Source: Leucocoprinus leucothites
Taxonomy: Eukaryota; Basidiomycota; Agaricomycetes; Agaricales; Agaricaceae
Reading direction: 5' to 3'
DNA length: 64,000 nt
Assembly: GCA_013368445.1 (NCBI GenBank)
Contig: JAACJO010000043.1
Location: 62,001 to 126,000 of the forward strand
Shown: positions 36,075-48,620 of the stretch, in pieces
Layout of the letters: each line of letters starts with the position of its first letter
Numbering within the stretch: the stretch's first letter is position 1
Notes under the pieces: generated by a model
Database searches by the model: none
What the model saw: the letters and a program-made list of their open reading frames with translations, nothing else
Told to the model about the DNA's origin: nothing
Made by a program: the position numbers and the translations under genes

Positions 36075-38160
36075 ATGGACCCAACAGAGTTTGCAAGAAA
36101 GGCCAAAGCCCTTACAAGAAGAGAATTCCCAGAAGAATCCTATAGTACTTACTATAGTGAAACCAGAAACACAAGATTCTACAGAAGCAAAGGAGCAGGA
36201 AAATTCCACTACTTCAAAGAGTACAAAGGGAAAGTCATCTACATCCAAATCAAGAAAGAACACAAAAGGAATCTTGAAGCTGAATTTGCTACACTTGGTC
36301 ACAAGCAACTTCACAGAACTGTCAAACAACAAATCACAAAAGGAGAAGGACTTGAAGAGCTCCAAGATGTTACTCCAGAACAGTACACTGAAGAAGCAAG
36401 AAGACAACCCATCTTATTCCCAGAAACCCCTGCAGAATCCAGCAAGACCATCAAACTAGAACTAGTCCTTGATATTATCCCAAGAACTGAAGACACCACA
36501 CAAGAAAATACAGAGCCCAGAGTTGATACTCCAAGCCCAGAGGAATCTGAATCTGATGAGGAAGAAACAGATGAAGAAGGAACAGATAGTGGAAATAGAA
36601 GCTGACAAGAATCTGAAGGAAATCAAACAAAAGAGGAAGCAGAAGTACTCACAAGGGCAATTGATAAGCTCAAGCTCCAATCTCCAGAAAAGCCCAAAGT
36701 CAATAGACCTCCTTCTTACACCTTGAGCCCAGCCTTTGGACATAGCCCAAGGTTCCTCAGTCCCATTACAAACCCTATCCCCTTTAGCTTTACTAATTCC
36801 CCCACTGGTATTGCCAGTACCAGTGCCTTACCAGCAACCAATCCCAACATTGCTACAGCCAGTACTACTATCACCATACCTGCTAACACCCAAACAAATG
36901 GGAAAACAAAGGCAACTGTTACCAATACAGGAGGTCCTTCAAATTGAAGAAACCCCATACTGCCACCACTAAGACCACAAGGAGGACCACCAAATCCTAA
37001 TCCAAACTCCCCACCAAACTCAAACATGGTACAACCTCAAGCAGGATTCCAGCTCAAATACCCAAAGCCCCACAGGTTTGATAGCAACCCCAGCTACTAC
37101 AGACCATGGATGGCTGAAGTCAAACTCTACTTCAACTCATATGGTGTTACAAATGATACTCAGAGAATCAACTACACCCTTGGATTACTTGATGGAGCTG
37201 CCAAGTTATAGCAATAGGATTACAGAACCAGTCAAGTAGATGCAGCTAGACAACAAGGATACATCACACACACCTTTGATGACTTCAAGAATGTACTCAA
37301 ACAGTCATTTGCTCCAACACAACAGAGCTTTGAGGCTGAAAGAGAGCTCTGTTATTATAGGCAATAAGGCAAATACATTAATGAATACATTGCCAATTTT
37401 TCCGTCCTTGCCTCACATGCAGGACTTACTGATAGCACTTCTCTCCAATCCTACTTTGCCGAAGGACTCAACAATGACATCAGATTTGAAGCAATTCAAG
37501 CTGACCCCCAAACCCTTGCACAGTGGAAAACTGCCACAAGACAGGCATACAAAGTTGTCTAAGAACAAAGGAGATACCACATTGGAAATTCTAATCCAGG
37601 ATCTTCAAACAGATCAAGAAAGACCAAAAAGAAAAGTTGACAATACAGATCCCAACCATGATATAATGACATCCATAGCCAACCCATATCTAGACCCAGA
37701 CAATCTGAATGGGACATGGATATTGACAGAATATCAAGAAGCATATACCAATTATCAATCAAAGATGATCAGGAAGCAGATGATGGAGGTATATATGAAC
37801 TTGGCACAGAGGATGATGATAATCTTGAAGAAGAGGAGAGTGAAGGAGAAGGCATCATGAAATGTACAATGAAGGACCAAGCAATACAGACAGAGATGTC
37901 TATGGTTCACTCTACTCCCACATCATCAATAATGTTCTCACTGATGAACAAAGAATCACACTCAAATGAGGAGAATGTTTCTTCTGCTACAAGAAAGGAC
38001 ATTTCACTAAATCTTGTCCAGCAAGGAAGATTTGGTTTAAATCAACAGGAAAGACAAATATGGGACCAAAGCAGACATAGAAGCCCAAGCCCAAACTGAA
38101 GCAAGAGAATTGTAGACCTTTCAAACCTAAAAGGAAAGATCCTGATGCCATGGTCTATGA
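36075..38160 (+). pseudogene. X right copy, Gag (broken)
   Basis: An open frame from ATG 36075 to 36605 (basic, then acidic DEEETDEEGT) may be the N-terminal part. After a stop, a Pro/Asn-rich linker leads into a capsid-like region with YYRPWMAEVKLYFNSYG (about 37100), then a CCHC knuckle at 37976-38017 (C-FF-C-YKKG-H-FTKS-C). At least four in-frame stops occur (two near 37207-37217, others near 37367 and 37559), each explicable as TGG to TAG or CAA/CAG to TAA/TAG. Gag would form the virus-like particle and package RNA. From 36958 on it is shared with the left copy; upstream it is unique. Confidence 0.75.
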
Positions 38161-38217
38161 AATAGACTAAGCTAGTGATGAAGATGATCCATTTCAAGAA
38201 TACTCAAATGAAAATTT

Positions 38218-41200
38218 TTGAGTACTCATGAAGACCAGATAGATGTCATTGATCTTCAATCAAACAAAGAATTAATAGTACATATACCAATATTGCTTCA
38301 TACAACTAGAGCAAAACACAACCTACAAGCACTACTTGATTCAGGAGCTAGTGGAGAATTTATCAACCCACAATTAGTCGATGCCTACAACTTGCCAAAA
38401 TTCAAGATGAAAAAGGCAATCAAAATCTGTAACACCAATGGAACACAAAAACCTATCAGGAAGTTGTACTCACTATACAAAATTAAAAATAGAAGTGAAC
38501 AACAAGATTATGATGATCTCTCCAAGAATAGTCAAACTTGGATCAAACCAACTATTCTTAGGAATCACATGGTTAAAAAGATTCAACCCTGACATTGATT
38601 GGCAGAAACTGTCATTATGTTGGCAAGATGAAAACTCTCATACAATCAAATTAACCAAAGTGAAAACTGATTCTATCAATCAGTTGTATTATGAAATCAA
38701 TGTGAAGTCTAACACATCACAACAACCTCACAACTTGGCTACTAAACCTAAATGGGAATCTGACCCTGTAAAAGCCATACCAAAGAAATTTCATCAGTTT
38801 CTCAAAGTCTTCAACAAAGACAAATCTGAGAAATTACCACCCAGACATCTGTAGGATCACAAAATCAAGACTGTACCTGAATTTGAACCCAAATGTATGC
38901 CAGTTTATCACCTGACACCTCAGGAGAAAACTGAACTTGACAAGTTTATTTCCAAAAACCTACAAAAGGGATATATTCAGAAATCCAAATCACCTATGGC
39001 CTCTTCTTTCTTCTTTGTAGGAAAGAAAGGAGGAGACTTATGCCCATGCTAAGACTATTGATTCCTTAACAAGAATACAATAAAGAATGCTCACCCTATA
39101 CTGAGCATATTATGAATCATGAATATATTCTAAGGATTTAATTGGTTTACCAAGTTAGATGTCTGACTCAGATATGACAATGTCCAGATCCATGAAGGAC
39201 ATGAATGGAAAGTGGCATTCCACACTCCTAATAGATTATACAAACCCACAGTCATGTTCTTTGGAATGACAAATTCACCTGCTACCTTTCAATCCATGAT
39301 GGATCGCATCTTTAAAGATCTTACTGAGAAAGACAGAGTTATTATCTACATGGATGACATCTTTATCCATGTGAGAACAAAAGAACAACTCAAAAGACTT
39401 ACTAAACAAGTCTTGAAAATTCTACAAGAAAACAAGTTGTACTTAAAGACTGAGAAATGCGAATTCAAGAAGCAATGTCTAGAGTATCTCGGAGTTATCA
39501 TAACTCCTGACTCTATCAAGATGGACCCACTCAAACTAAAGGGTATACAGGATTGGCCTGTACCCAAGTCTGTCCAAAATATCTGACAATTCATTGGTTT
39601 CTGTAACTTCTACAGAAAATTCATCCACAACTTCTCAGCTATTGCACAACCACTTAATGCATTACTTTGAAAAACAATGAAATTTGAATGGAAATCAGAA
39701 GCACAGAAAAACTTTGAGAAGCTCAAGGAACAATTCCTTAAGCAACCCATACTTCAGATAGTGGACAAATCAAAGCCATTTGAAATCAAATGTGATACTT
39801 CCACATTTTCTACTGGTGCAGTGCTACTCCAAAGAGATTCAAATGGAGATAAGCACCCTGTGGCTTATTATTCACAAACCCTTAACCCTGCAGAACAAAA
39901 CTATTATGTGTATGACTAAGAATTCCTTGCTATTATTAGAGCACTAAAGGAATGGGGACACTACCTTGAAGGATCAGCACACCCTATCATCATATGGTCT
40001 GATCATGAGAACCTCACCAGATGCCAAGAACCACAACAATTAAATTGAAGACAAGCCAGATAGATGCTGTACATGATACACTTCTATTACTCTATAAAGC
40101 ACTTAGCTGGTAATAAAAATACTCTTGCTGATGCACTGAGTAGAAGACCAGACCTAGTTCCAGAAGGAAAGGATAACAAAGATCTTATCATAATACCATC
40201 AGAAAAATTCATTAACTTCCTTTCTGAGAAAATTACAGAAGAAATTAAAAATAAACAAGCAAAGATCACCCCATCTGAAAGATTTACAGAAGATGATAGC
40301 ATTTATAAATATCAGGGAAGACATATGATACCTTGTAGAGATCGGACACCCACTGATGTCAGATCACTGCCATTAGCTGCCCTCCCTCTACTACTGAGTC
40401 TACAGACTGTTTCCCCATTCATTGCTGCCACTACACCATCTCAACAACATTGCAATCATCAAGAATGGCCACCACCTATGCACATCAAGCTAACCCATCA
40501 CATCTGATCAAGAATAACTGCTACTTGCACCCACAATCTCTCCCTCATTTTCCCCTCCTTTCTTAATTTAAAATTTCATCTCTCATTTCTCTGTTATCAT
40601 TTCTCTTTCCAGCTTCCAACCCACTCTTTCTACTCAGTTTTGATGGCTTCAACACTGCCAAGTTAGGACTTGTCATTCAACTGACAGAAGTCTGCTCTTT
40701 TTTATTTTGCTTTATCCAATCATTTTCTTTCCCTTCGTACCTTGCTCGAAAAATCTCCATAAAATCATCATACATGCCCCACTCTGCTCTTTCTTACCTT
40801 GTCTCATCACTTCATCTAATAGTGTGGATCGAGGTGACCACATGCATTATCTCTCCACTCCCTTTTCCACCACTAATATTTCTCAGATATATCCTTATGA
40901 CCTTAGAATATCAGAGAATTGTCACCATAAACACTTGTCTCTACTTGTCTCTATTGTCTCTAACATTCGTAGGTACTACCAGGCAGTTAGTATAAATACT
41001 ATCATGTATCTACGAATATTCCTTAGTGAAATCTACCCCTACTTTCTATCTTATTCTTGTCTGAACTTAGGAGCTCAAGACCGACCCTACAGCTTGAAAG
41101 TGCACTCTACCACTCGATCTCACTCCTCAGCAACATTTTGCATCATTGCATTTACACTGAGCCTTCATTCCAATTTATTTTCCACTTAAAATTCTAACTA

Positions 41201-42575
41201 CTCTGGTTTACATCTGGGTCATTAGCCAGTGACAGACGGATGCTGTTGCACTCACATTCAATTTTGGATGAACTCACTTTGTCATCTCTTCAACCTGAAG
41301 ATGCTGAACTAAAAAGAAGACTTCTACAACCTGTACATGATCATGAGACATCAGGACACTCAGGAACAGCCAAAATGTTCTGTAAACTATCTAAATTAGT
41401 TTACTGGCCTGGAATGAACATATATGTTCAGATTGGGAAAGGATGCCCTATTTGTCAACAGTACAAGATCAACTGTCATCTGGTTAAACCATCAATGCAA
41501 CCAATTAAAGGCCCTTCTTCCACAAGGCCCTTTTCCCAAATATTGATGGATCTTATTACAGATCTACCACCTGATGACAGATATGATTGTATATTGTCCA
41601 TAGTGGACCATGGACTTATGAAAGGGATAATCCTAACTCCAACAAAGAAGACAGTAGATGCCAATAGCATTGCTGAAATTCTTATTGACAAAGTATTTTT
41701 GAAATACAGAACACCCAACAAAATAATCTCAGATTGAGATCCATGATTTACTGCTAAATCAATGCAAAAACTATATGAAAAACTCAATATTACACCAGCC
41801 CTGTCTACAGCATATCATCCACAGACAGATAGTACTACTGAAAGATACAACTAAGAAATCAAGTTTACTTAGCAGTTTATATGTCACAAAATCCAACCAT
41901 ATAGAGATGAGCACTTCTTATGATCAAATTTGTACACAATACAAAACCTCATTCAGGAAGAAAGCACACACCATATGAATTAATCCTAGGATACAACCCA
42001 CAAGTGTTTATCCCAGATGAAGAAATGAATACACCTTCTATTAATGAGAAGTCTCTATTCTTAGAACAAGCTAGAGAAGCAGCTTTAGAAGCACATGAAT
42101 GAACACATCTTATGATGGCTCAATGAAAGAACCAACCATGGACACTATTCAAAGTAGGAGACTGAGTTTGGTTAGATCTTTGTCCTATGCTTCTAAGAAG
42201 CTCAACCAAAGAAGAGAAGGTCTATTTACTATTATTAGAAAGATCTCTCCAGTCAACTACAAACTCAAACTACCGCCAAAGTGGAAAATTCACAACAAGT
42301 TCCACACTTCACTTCTCATGCCAGTAACTGAGAATGATATTTATGGCAAATATAACCCTAAACCACCACCTATTCTTGTCTCTGGAGAAGAACAATATGA
42401 AGTCAAAGCAGTCCTAAATCATAGAACTTGCAGACTATGCTCAGGAACAAAAATAGAATACCTAATTCGTTGGAAAGGATACAGGCCTACTGAAGATTCA
42501 TGGGAACCAGAGAAAAATCTTGAAAATTCAAAAGAAATTATTGAAGTGTATAAAACCCAGCACAATCTCTCTTAA
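38218..42575 (+). pseudogene. X right copy, Pol with chromodomain (broken)
   Basis: Protease LLDSGASGEF near 38335; reverse transcriptase with MAFHTPNRLYKPTVMFFGMT and YMDD at 39347-39358; RNase H KCDTSTFSTGAVLLQ near 39790; integrase HHCC ending CPICQQYK near 41450, core MDLITDLPP and VDHGLMKG, E block TDSTTERY near 41830; C-terminal chromodomain EQYEVKAVL..YLIRWKGYRPTEDSWEPEKN at about 42390-42510. The conserved integrase motif S-D-R-D-P-R-F has TGA for both arginines (41735-41737, 41744-41746). About fifteen other stops. The domain order identifies a Ty3/Gypsy chromovirus. Interrupted by the solo LTR at 40334. Confidence 0.88.
40334..41292 (+). mobile_element. Solo LTR-like element of family S in right X arm
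   Basis: TGTAGAGATCGGAC to CATCTCTTCA, 959 bp, with a 4-bp duplication ACCT (40330-40333, 41293-41296). The terminal 9 bp are inverted repeats with one mismatch (TGTAGAGAT / TGAAGAGAT). Mirror image of 31046-32004. Confidence 0.75.
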
Positions 42576-44022
42576 CATTCCCCAGCTTCAATGACTACTC
42601 CAGAAGTCAGTGAACAACCAACAGTACCAGTCTTTGGAACTATTGTCTATGAATCACCCTTACCTCTTACTCCTACCATCACTCCTACCAACACCATTGA
42701 TAATGCAAACAAGATCAAAGAAAGTCCTAATCTTGCCACACTGCAAGAACAAGGCACCCCTTCCCCTGCTGGAGATAGTGCAGGCAGAGACACTAGCAGT
42801 GAAAACTCTTTACCCTATAAGGAGAATGCCATCCTATGATGTACATTTCTTTGAGAACAAACAGCCATTGACTTTCTGTCTGCCTACAGCAGCAATCCTA
42901 GACTCACTTCATATGTCTACAACATTGGGAATCACCTTGATGCTCTCACTTCTGCAAGAAGTCAATACAAGTGTCTCCAGGAAGAGATGGACTTCCATAT
43001 TAGTAATCTGGTATGCCATATCTCTAGGGGTCTCTATACTCAGAACATCATCTGACGCATCCAATGCACTGACCTGAATGGAGATTACTTTGCTACACTC
43101 AAGTATCAACAAGCTCCAGAACAATGTGTACAGAATTCTGAGTGCACCCCAGGTGATGACAAAGGAGAAACTTCCACACCTAGCATCAAACCTCAGCAAC
43201 ATCATGATGTGGCTACACACAATGCTATATTACTGAGTATACCCCCTCCAATGCCTACTAATAAGCCTCCTTGAAATGCCAATCAAGATACAACTTGGTC
43301 TGGATGTCCTAGTTGAATCTGTGACATATGTCACAGAATGGGTCATATCAAGATGCTTTGCCCAGGATATTATTGCACCTAGTGCAACACTTTCACTTCC
43401 AGCCATTTCAACAAGTATTGTTCCCAAAATCCTTATAAAGGAATTGCTTGACAGGACTTACTCCTAGTCATCCTGGTGGCACTTTTCATTACCAAAGGAG
43501 TCAATGCTGCCAAGGCTCTTGCTCTACAGTCCATCTCTGGATCTACCTGAGTACAGCCCTAACAGTCCAGTATACCAACTGGCAATCACAGTGTCCCCAT
43601 CACTAAAGCTGTTAGACTTTGATCCAAACAACATAATCCAACATCTATAGCTATCAACACCACTGTGTTACAACCTTTGTTGGAACTCAGGTTACAACTC
43701 TGGCAAAGACTTGAGGATAAGAAAGGGAAAGATACAATTGGTAAAGTGTAAGGAATACACTCTACCTAGGAGTCTATATATAAGAAGGGAGCAGACCTGG
43801 GTAAGTATGAGTCAGGGGACTCAGGTAACTATGACATAGACTATGACATAGACTATGATGTAGGAGTGGGGTAACTGTAAAAATAGAAATTGACATGGGA
43901 AGTACTGGAACCAAGTAAAGTCATAACATTACCCCTTTTCTATGGTTCAAGTCCTTGTGAAGTAATGTAAATGTCTGTGTAAGATATGGCATATGGAAGT
44001 GTAAGTGGTGAGTTGTAAGTCC

Positions 44023-45132
44023 TTTTTAGAAACCTTCAATGGCAGTGCAGGCCATTGCTTTCTTGGTGGGACCAACAATGAACCCTCCATTGTCAGGTAC
44101 AGCAACTATTCAGAAAGGGGCATTTGGTGGGCTGCCTTGGAAGCCTTTGATGGAGTATCTGCTATGAGAGATCTCGAGATTGCCATAGGTGGCTATAAAG
44201 GTATTCATGATGTCATCCCAATAGGCAGCATTGGATTCACCATCATCTTTCATGGTGTTGAATCCTGTTGGTTGGAACCAGGTGACCCCTCCATTGTGTT
44301 GGCAGGTGCGTAGGTATTTCATCAGATGTTCTGCTTCTTGGGATAAGGCCAGTTCTGATGTAGGTTCAACTGGGGGCTTGGTTATGTTGTTGGCTGGTGG
44401 GTACATGAGCATAGGTTCGTTGGCTGACTTGTATGATAGTTGGGAATGAGAGCTCAAGGATGCAGATGGCATAGGGGAGTGAGGGCATTTGTGTTCATTG
44501 ACTGTGGTAGATGGTGGGGAGCATCTTGCTGTGAGTATTGGTTCTCTCATCCTGTTGGTGTGAGAGTAAGAGGCTTGGATTTCATCAATGTGATCATGGA
44601 TGTCAGTGATACCAAGGTACTGGTATTTCCCCAACTGTTGGACAAGTTTGAACTGAAGTTCATATATGTACTCAGTGTCATTGTGGGAATGCAAGCCTTG
44701 TAGTCTGTTAATGGTTCATGTAGCATTCTTATCAATGTCTTCGAGGGAGAGGAGTTGAACGAGTCGAGGTTTGATGCCAATGAGGAGGGATACTGCTTCT
44801 GTAGCTATCTCGTTGATTGAGTTGATGTGATCCTCAATGGCTATAAGCTTCTGGATTACATTGATAGTCACATTATATTCCATGAGGCTGTCTTTTTGTG
44901 CCTCATTGCATTTGTTGATGTCTTCTACATTGAGGTATGCAATGGCGTTGGAGGTTGTGTTGGTGGTGGAGGTGGTGTAAGTTGTTCTCATAGCTGTGTT
45001 TCATCAGATAACTGCATCTGTAGAGGGGTAGGTGGTGGCTGGGTACATGATAGCTTGGTTGGAGTCAAGGTAGGTTGTTAGAGTGTAGATGTAGCTGGTG
45101 TGTAGCATTGTGGTGGTCTGGTTGGGGTGCAT
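44023..45132 (-). pseudogene. Element A third frame downstream of Pol
   Basis: Starts at ATG 45132, 36 bp past the Pol stop, and runs about 370 codons to 44023 with four TGA codons (two consecutive near 45008, one near 44715, one near 44107), all at positions where CGA would fit. N-terminus Thr-rich; middle predicted helical (INVIQKLIAIEDHINSINEI, about 44810-44870; YIYELQFKLVQQLGKYQYLG near 44620); then a Ser/Pro linker and a compact end (GGVTWFQPTGFNTMKDDGES near 44250). No domain recognised. Size, position and helical middle parallel the X third frame, but it lacks the CCHC knuckles. Confidence 0.55.
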
Positions 45133-45167
45133 TACTTTGGTGTTTTACCCCCCTCTTTTAAAGGTTT

Positions 45168-48100
45168 TCATCCTGGAATCTTCCAATGGTAATCCTCAAC
45201 TGTGTCTTTTATGTGTTCTAAATTTAACCCTGCTACCCATTGGTTATGTTTGTTCCCATATCCTTTCCAGTGTACCAGGTATTGGGTGCCACGTCCCTTC
45301 TTCGGATGGCTGCGGATTTCGTCAACTTCATATTCCTCTTCCCCATCAATGAGGTCAGGTGGTAGTGGAGTGGGAAGTTTTTGTGTGTCAAACTCCGGTC
45401 CATGGTGACATGTCAGGAGGTTCTTGTTGAACACATCATGTATTACCCATCCTTCTGGGAGTTCTAGTCGACAAGCTCCTTCTCTGATTGGTTCTTTAAC
45501 CTTGAAGGGACCATATCTCTTGTGATCAAGTTTCTTTGTGGGTTGGCTGGTTGTGATGTGGGTACCTTCAACCCACACAAGTTCTCCTTCCCTGAGATTA
45601 AGGGCTTGTCCTCTCCGCCAATTGTGTTGTTCTTCCATTGCCTCTCGGTTGTTGTTTAATGCTGCCAATACTTCCTTTCTTGTCTCTTCCAGTCGCTTTA
45701 ACCATTCTTCCAGGGATGGTATCTCCATTTTAACTATCAGGGTTCCTTTCAATGGGTGTCATCCATAGTTGATGTAAAATGGAGATTGGCCTGTCACCAA
45801 ATGTACCTTGTCGTTATACTGGAATTCTGCTGTTGCAAGCCACCTTACCCAGTCATCCTGCTTATAGTTGATGTAGTGTCATAGGAATGTTTCGACTTCC
45901 TGGTTAATTTGTTCTGTTTGTCTATTGGTCTGGAGGTGATAGGCTGTTGAGAGATTTCATTTGGTTCCCAATGCTTTGCATAGTTCTTTCATAAATGTTG
46001 ATGCAAATTGGGGTCCTCTGTCACTGACAATGCCCTGGGGGATCCCATGGAGTTTCCAAATCTCATCTCTGTAGATGTCAGCTAGTTTTCCTGATGACAG
46101 GTTCATTGTTGTGGGGATGAGTTGTATCATTTTGGAGTACCTGTCGACTACTACCAAGATGGCATCCTTTTCTTGTGATGGTGGAAGTGGTCCAATAATG
46201 TCAATGCTGATTTCTTCCCATGGTTGTGATGGTGTGGACAGTGGATGTAATGGTTCTGCTGATCAGGTGTGTGATGCCTTGTTTTATTGACATGTGTGGC
46301 ATCCTTTGACAAATCGCTTGACATTGCTTCATAATGATGGCTACCAGAAGGTCCTTTTGATTAGGTCGATCATGCAGTGTTGCCCTGGGTGTCCTGTGTC
46401 TGGGTCATTGTGGTGTGTGATCATGATGTCTTCTCATAATTCGGTGAGTTTTGGTATGTATATTCATCCTTTGAAGTAAGGGATTCTGTCTTCTTCCTAG
46501 GCTGTCTTCAGATCTTTCTGGGCTTCTTGGAACATTCTTTCGCATGTTGTGTGGTTTTGGATCCTTTTCAGGACATTTTCATCCCCTTTCACTTGGAAGT
46601 GTGTGTTGTGCAGTATAACAATCTCCCTTGTGGTTTCTTCTTCGCCTGTTATTCTCCAGATGAATGTTTTCTTTCCTAGTAACATGATATCTCTATTGTT
46701 GTTTCTTGTGTCAAAACCCATTTTTCATGAGAGTATGTCTGCTTTTGTATTTGTCTTTCCTGGGATGTGTTTGATTGTGAAGTTGTAGTCTTGGAGTTTG
46801 AGACACCATCATGCTTGTTGTCCATTTAGTTTGTGGGGTTCCCTGAAGTATTTCAGGTTTTCGTGGTCCGACCATATTTCAAATTGGGTTTCTGCATCTA
46901 GTAAGTATTGTCTCCATACTTTTAATGCTTCCACAATTGCCAGAAGTTCCTTGTCATATATCCCATAATTCCATTCTGCTGGGTTCATGGTTCGTGATAG
47001 GAATGCAATGGGTTTCCATTTGTTGTCCTGTTTTTGTGATAGTACTCCCCCTATGGTGTGTCCTGATGTATCCACTTCTACTCTGAATTGTCCTGTTCGT
47101 TGTGGTAGGGCAAGGACTAGTTCCTCTGTGACTAGTCTCTTGAGTTCATCAAACGCTCTTTGTTCATCTTCTTCCCACTTCCATTCTCCTTTCTCTGTGA
47201 GCTTGTTGAGTGGGGCTGCAATGTGGCTGAAGTTTCATATGAATCATCTGTAGAAGTTGACAAATCCTAGGAAGCTCTCAATGCCTTTGGTGTTTTTTGG
47301 TGTCTCCCAATTTCTGACTGCCGAGACCTTATCATACTCCATTTTCACTTCTCCCCCTCCTACCTGTACACCGAGGATTGGTATTTCTGTGGTGTCAAAT
47401 TCGCATTTGGATTATTTGAAGCATAGGTTGTGTTTCTCTGCAACCTTGAGGAATCAGATTGTTTGTTCTTGGAGTTGTTTCGTGGATGAGGCCGGTACTA
47501 TGAAGTTGTCCATGTAGTTGGCCAATACTCCTTCATGGATTAATTCCCGGAATATGCTTGTCATCATTCTCTGGAATGTTCCTAGGAAGTTGCACATTCC
47601 AAAGAACATGACTTTTGGTTCAAAGAGTCCTTTGTTTGTTAAGAATGCCGCCTTCCATTCATCTCCCTCTTTGATCTGGATGTTGTTGTATCCCCAGATA
47701 AGGTCAAGTTTGTTGAAGTATTTTGCATCTTTTAATTTGTCAATGACTTCTCCTATTAGGGGTAGTGGTGTTTTGTCCTTAATTGTGTGTTGGTTTAATC
47801 ATTGGTAATCCTGTACCAGCTGTAGTGATCCATCTTTCTTTGGTATAAAAAAGCATGGAGAGGCATATTGGGACTTGGATTCTGTGATCAGTCCTGCTCC
47901 AAGTTGTTTGTCAATCCAAGTGTGTAGTCTGTTTTCCTCCTTTGGTGTCATAGGGTAAACCTTTGCATTTAGTTCTTTAGGTGTGTTGTCCAATAGGTTG
48001 ATCTCTTGATCCCATTCTCTCCTTTCTGGTATTGATTCAAATTTCTTCTTGTTGAACAGGTGTGCGAATAGTTGTATGTAGTCTGGTAGGTCTTCAAGGT

Positions 48101-48620
48101 TGGTTGGGTCTGGTTCCTTTTCCATGTTGTCATCTTCTGTGGTGAGTTCTTTTGGGAATAATTGTCGGTTGTGTGTGGTGAATGGGATTGTTTGATAGTT
48201 GATTTTGCAGTTGTCTGTGCATCTTGTGAAGTGTACCATTCCTTCTTTCCAATCTACTTCTGGATTGTGTTTGACTAGCCAGTCATATCCTAGGAAGATG
48301 TCCACATTGTCCAAGTTAGTGACTACTGTGTGGATATGCTCTTGGTGTCCATTAGAGTTTAGTGTGATAGGGGCTGTTTTCGTGATCATTCCTTGGCCAT
48401 TTGGTGTACCATCTGCATTGAAAACTTGTAGGGGTCATTCCATTTGTTCTGTTGGGATCTTTTCTTCTTCCACTAGTTTTTTGTTGATTGCCATATGTGA
48501 ATAGCCTGAGTCCACTAGGGCTGTTACTTTAATCCTTTTTTTGTTCTTTGTTTCCATTGTTGGTTGTATTGTTAATTCATACTTAGAGTTCCTTTGCTGG
48601 GGGATGGTATAATGATTCAT
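45168..48620 (-). pseudogene. Element A, Pol with chromodomain (broken)
   Basis: Protease-like VTALVDSGYSHMAINKKLVE near 48510, reverse transcriptase opening FFIPKKDGSLQLVQDY at 47800-47850, RNase H DTSGHTIGGVLSQKQDN near 47050, HHCC and integrase core (VVVDRYSKMIQLIPTT, IVSDRGPQFASTF) at 45957-46160, chromodomain EEYEVDEIRSH..YLVHWKGYGNKHNQWV near 45230-45330. Stops after DYQ (47799), in the integrase HHCC region (four or more) and at 45957 are almost all TGA at expected arginine codons. Inactive. Confidence 0.85.

Larger units (their letters stand above)
36958..43277. repeat. Right arm of giant inverted repeat
   Basis: Mirror of 29061-35380. The first mismatch on the outer side is 43278/29060 (G versus A on the coding strand); on the inner side homology ends abruptly at 36957/35381. 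Confidence 0.9.

Noticed and set aside
29061..43277. Palindrome as two independent retrotransposon insertions
   Set aside because: Shared nonsense codons and the same solo-LTR insertion in both arms cannot arise from separate insertions of an active element.
43456..43520. Retroviral-type envelope in the X third frame
   Set aside because: There is one short hydrophobic run but no signal peptide, cleavage site or glycoprotein pattern, and the CCHC knuckles argue for nucleic-acid binding.
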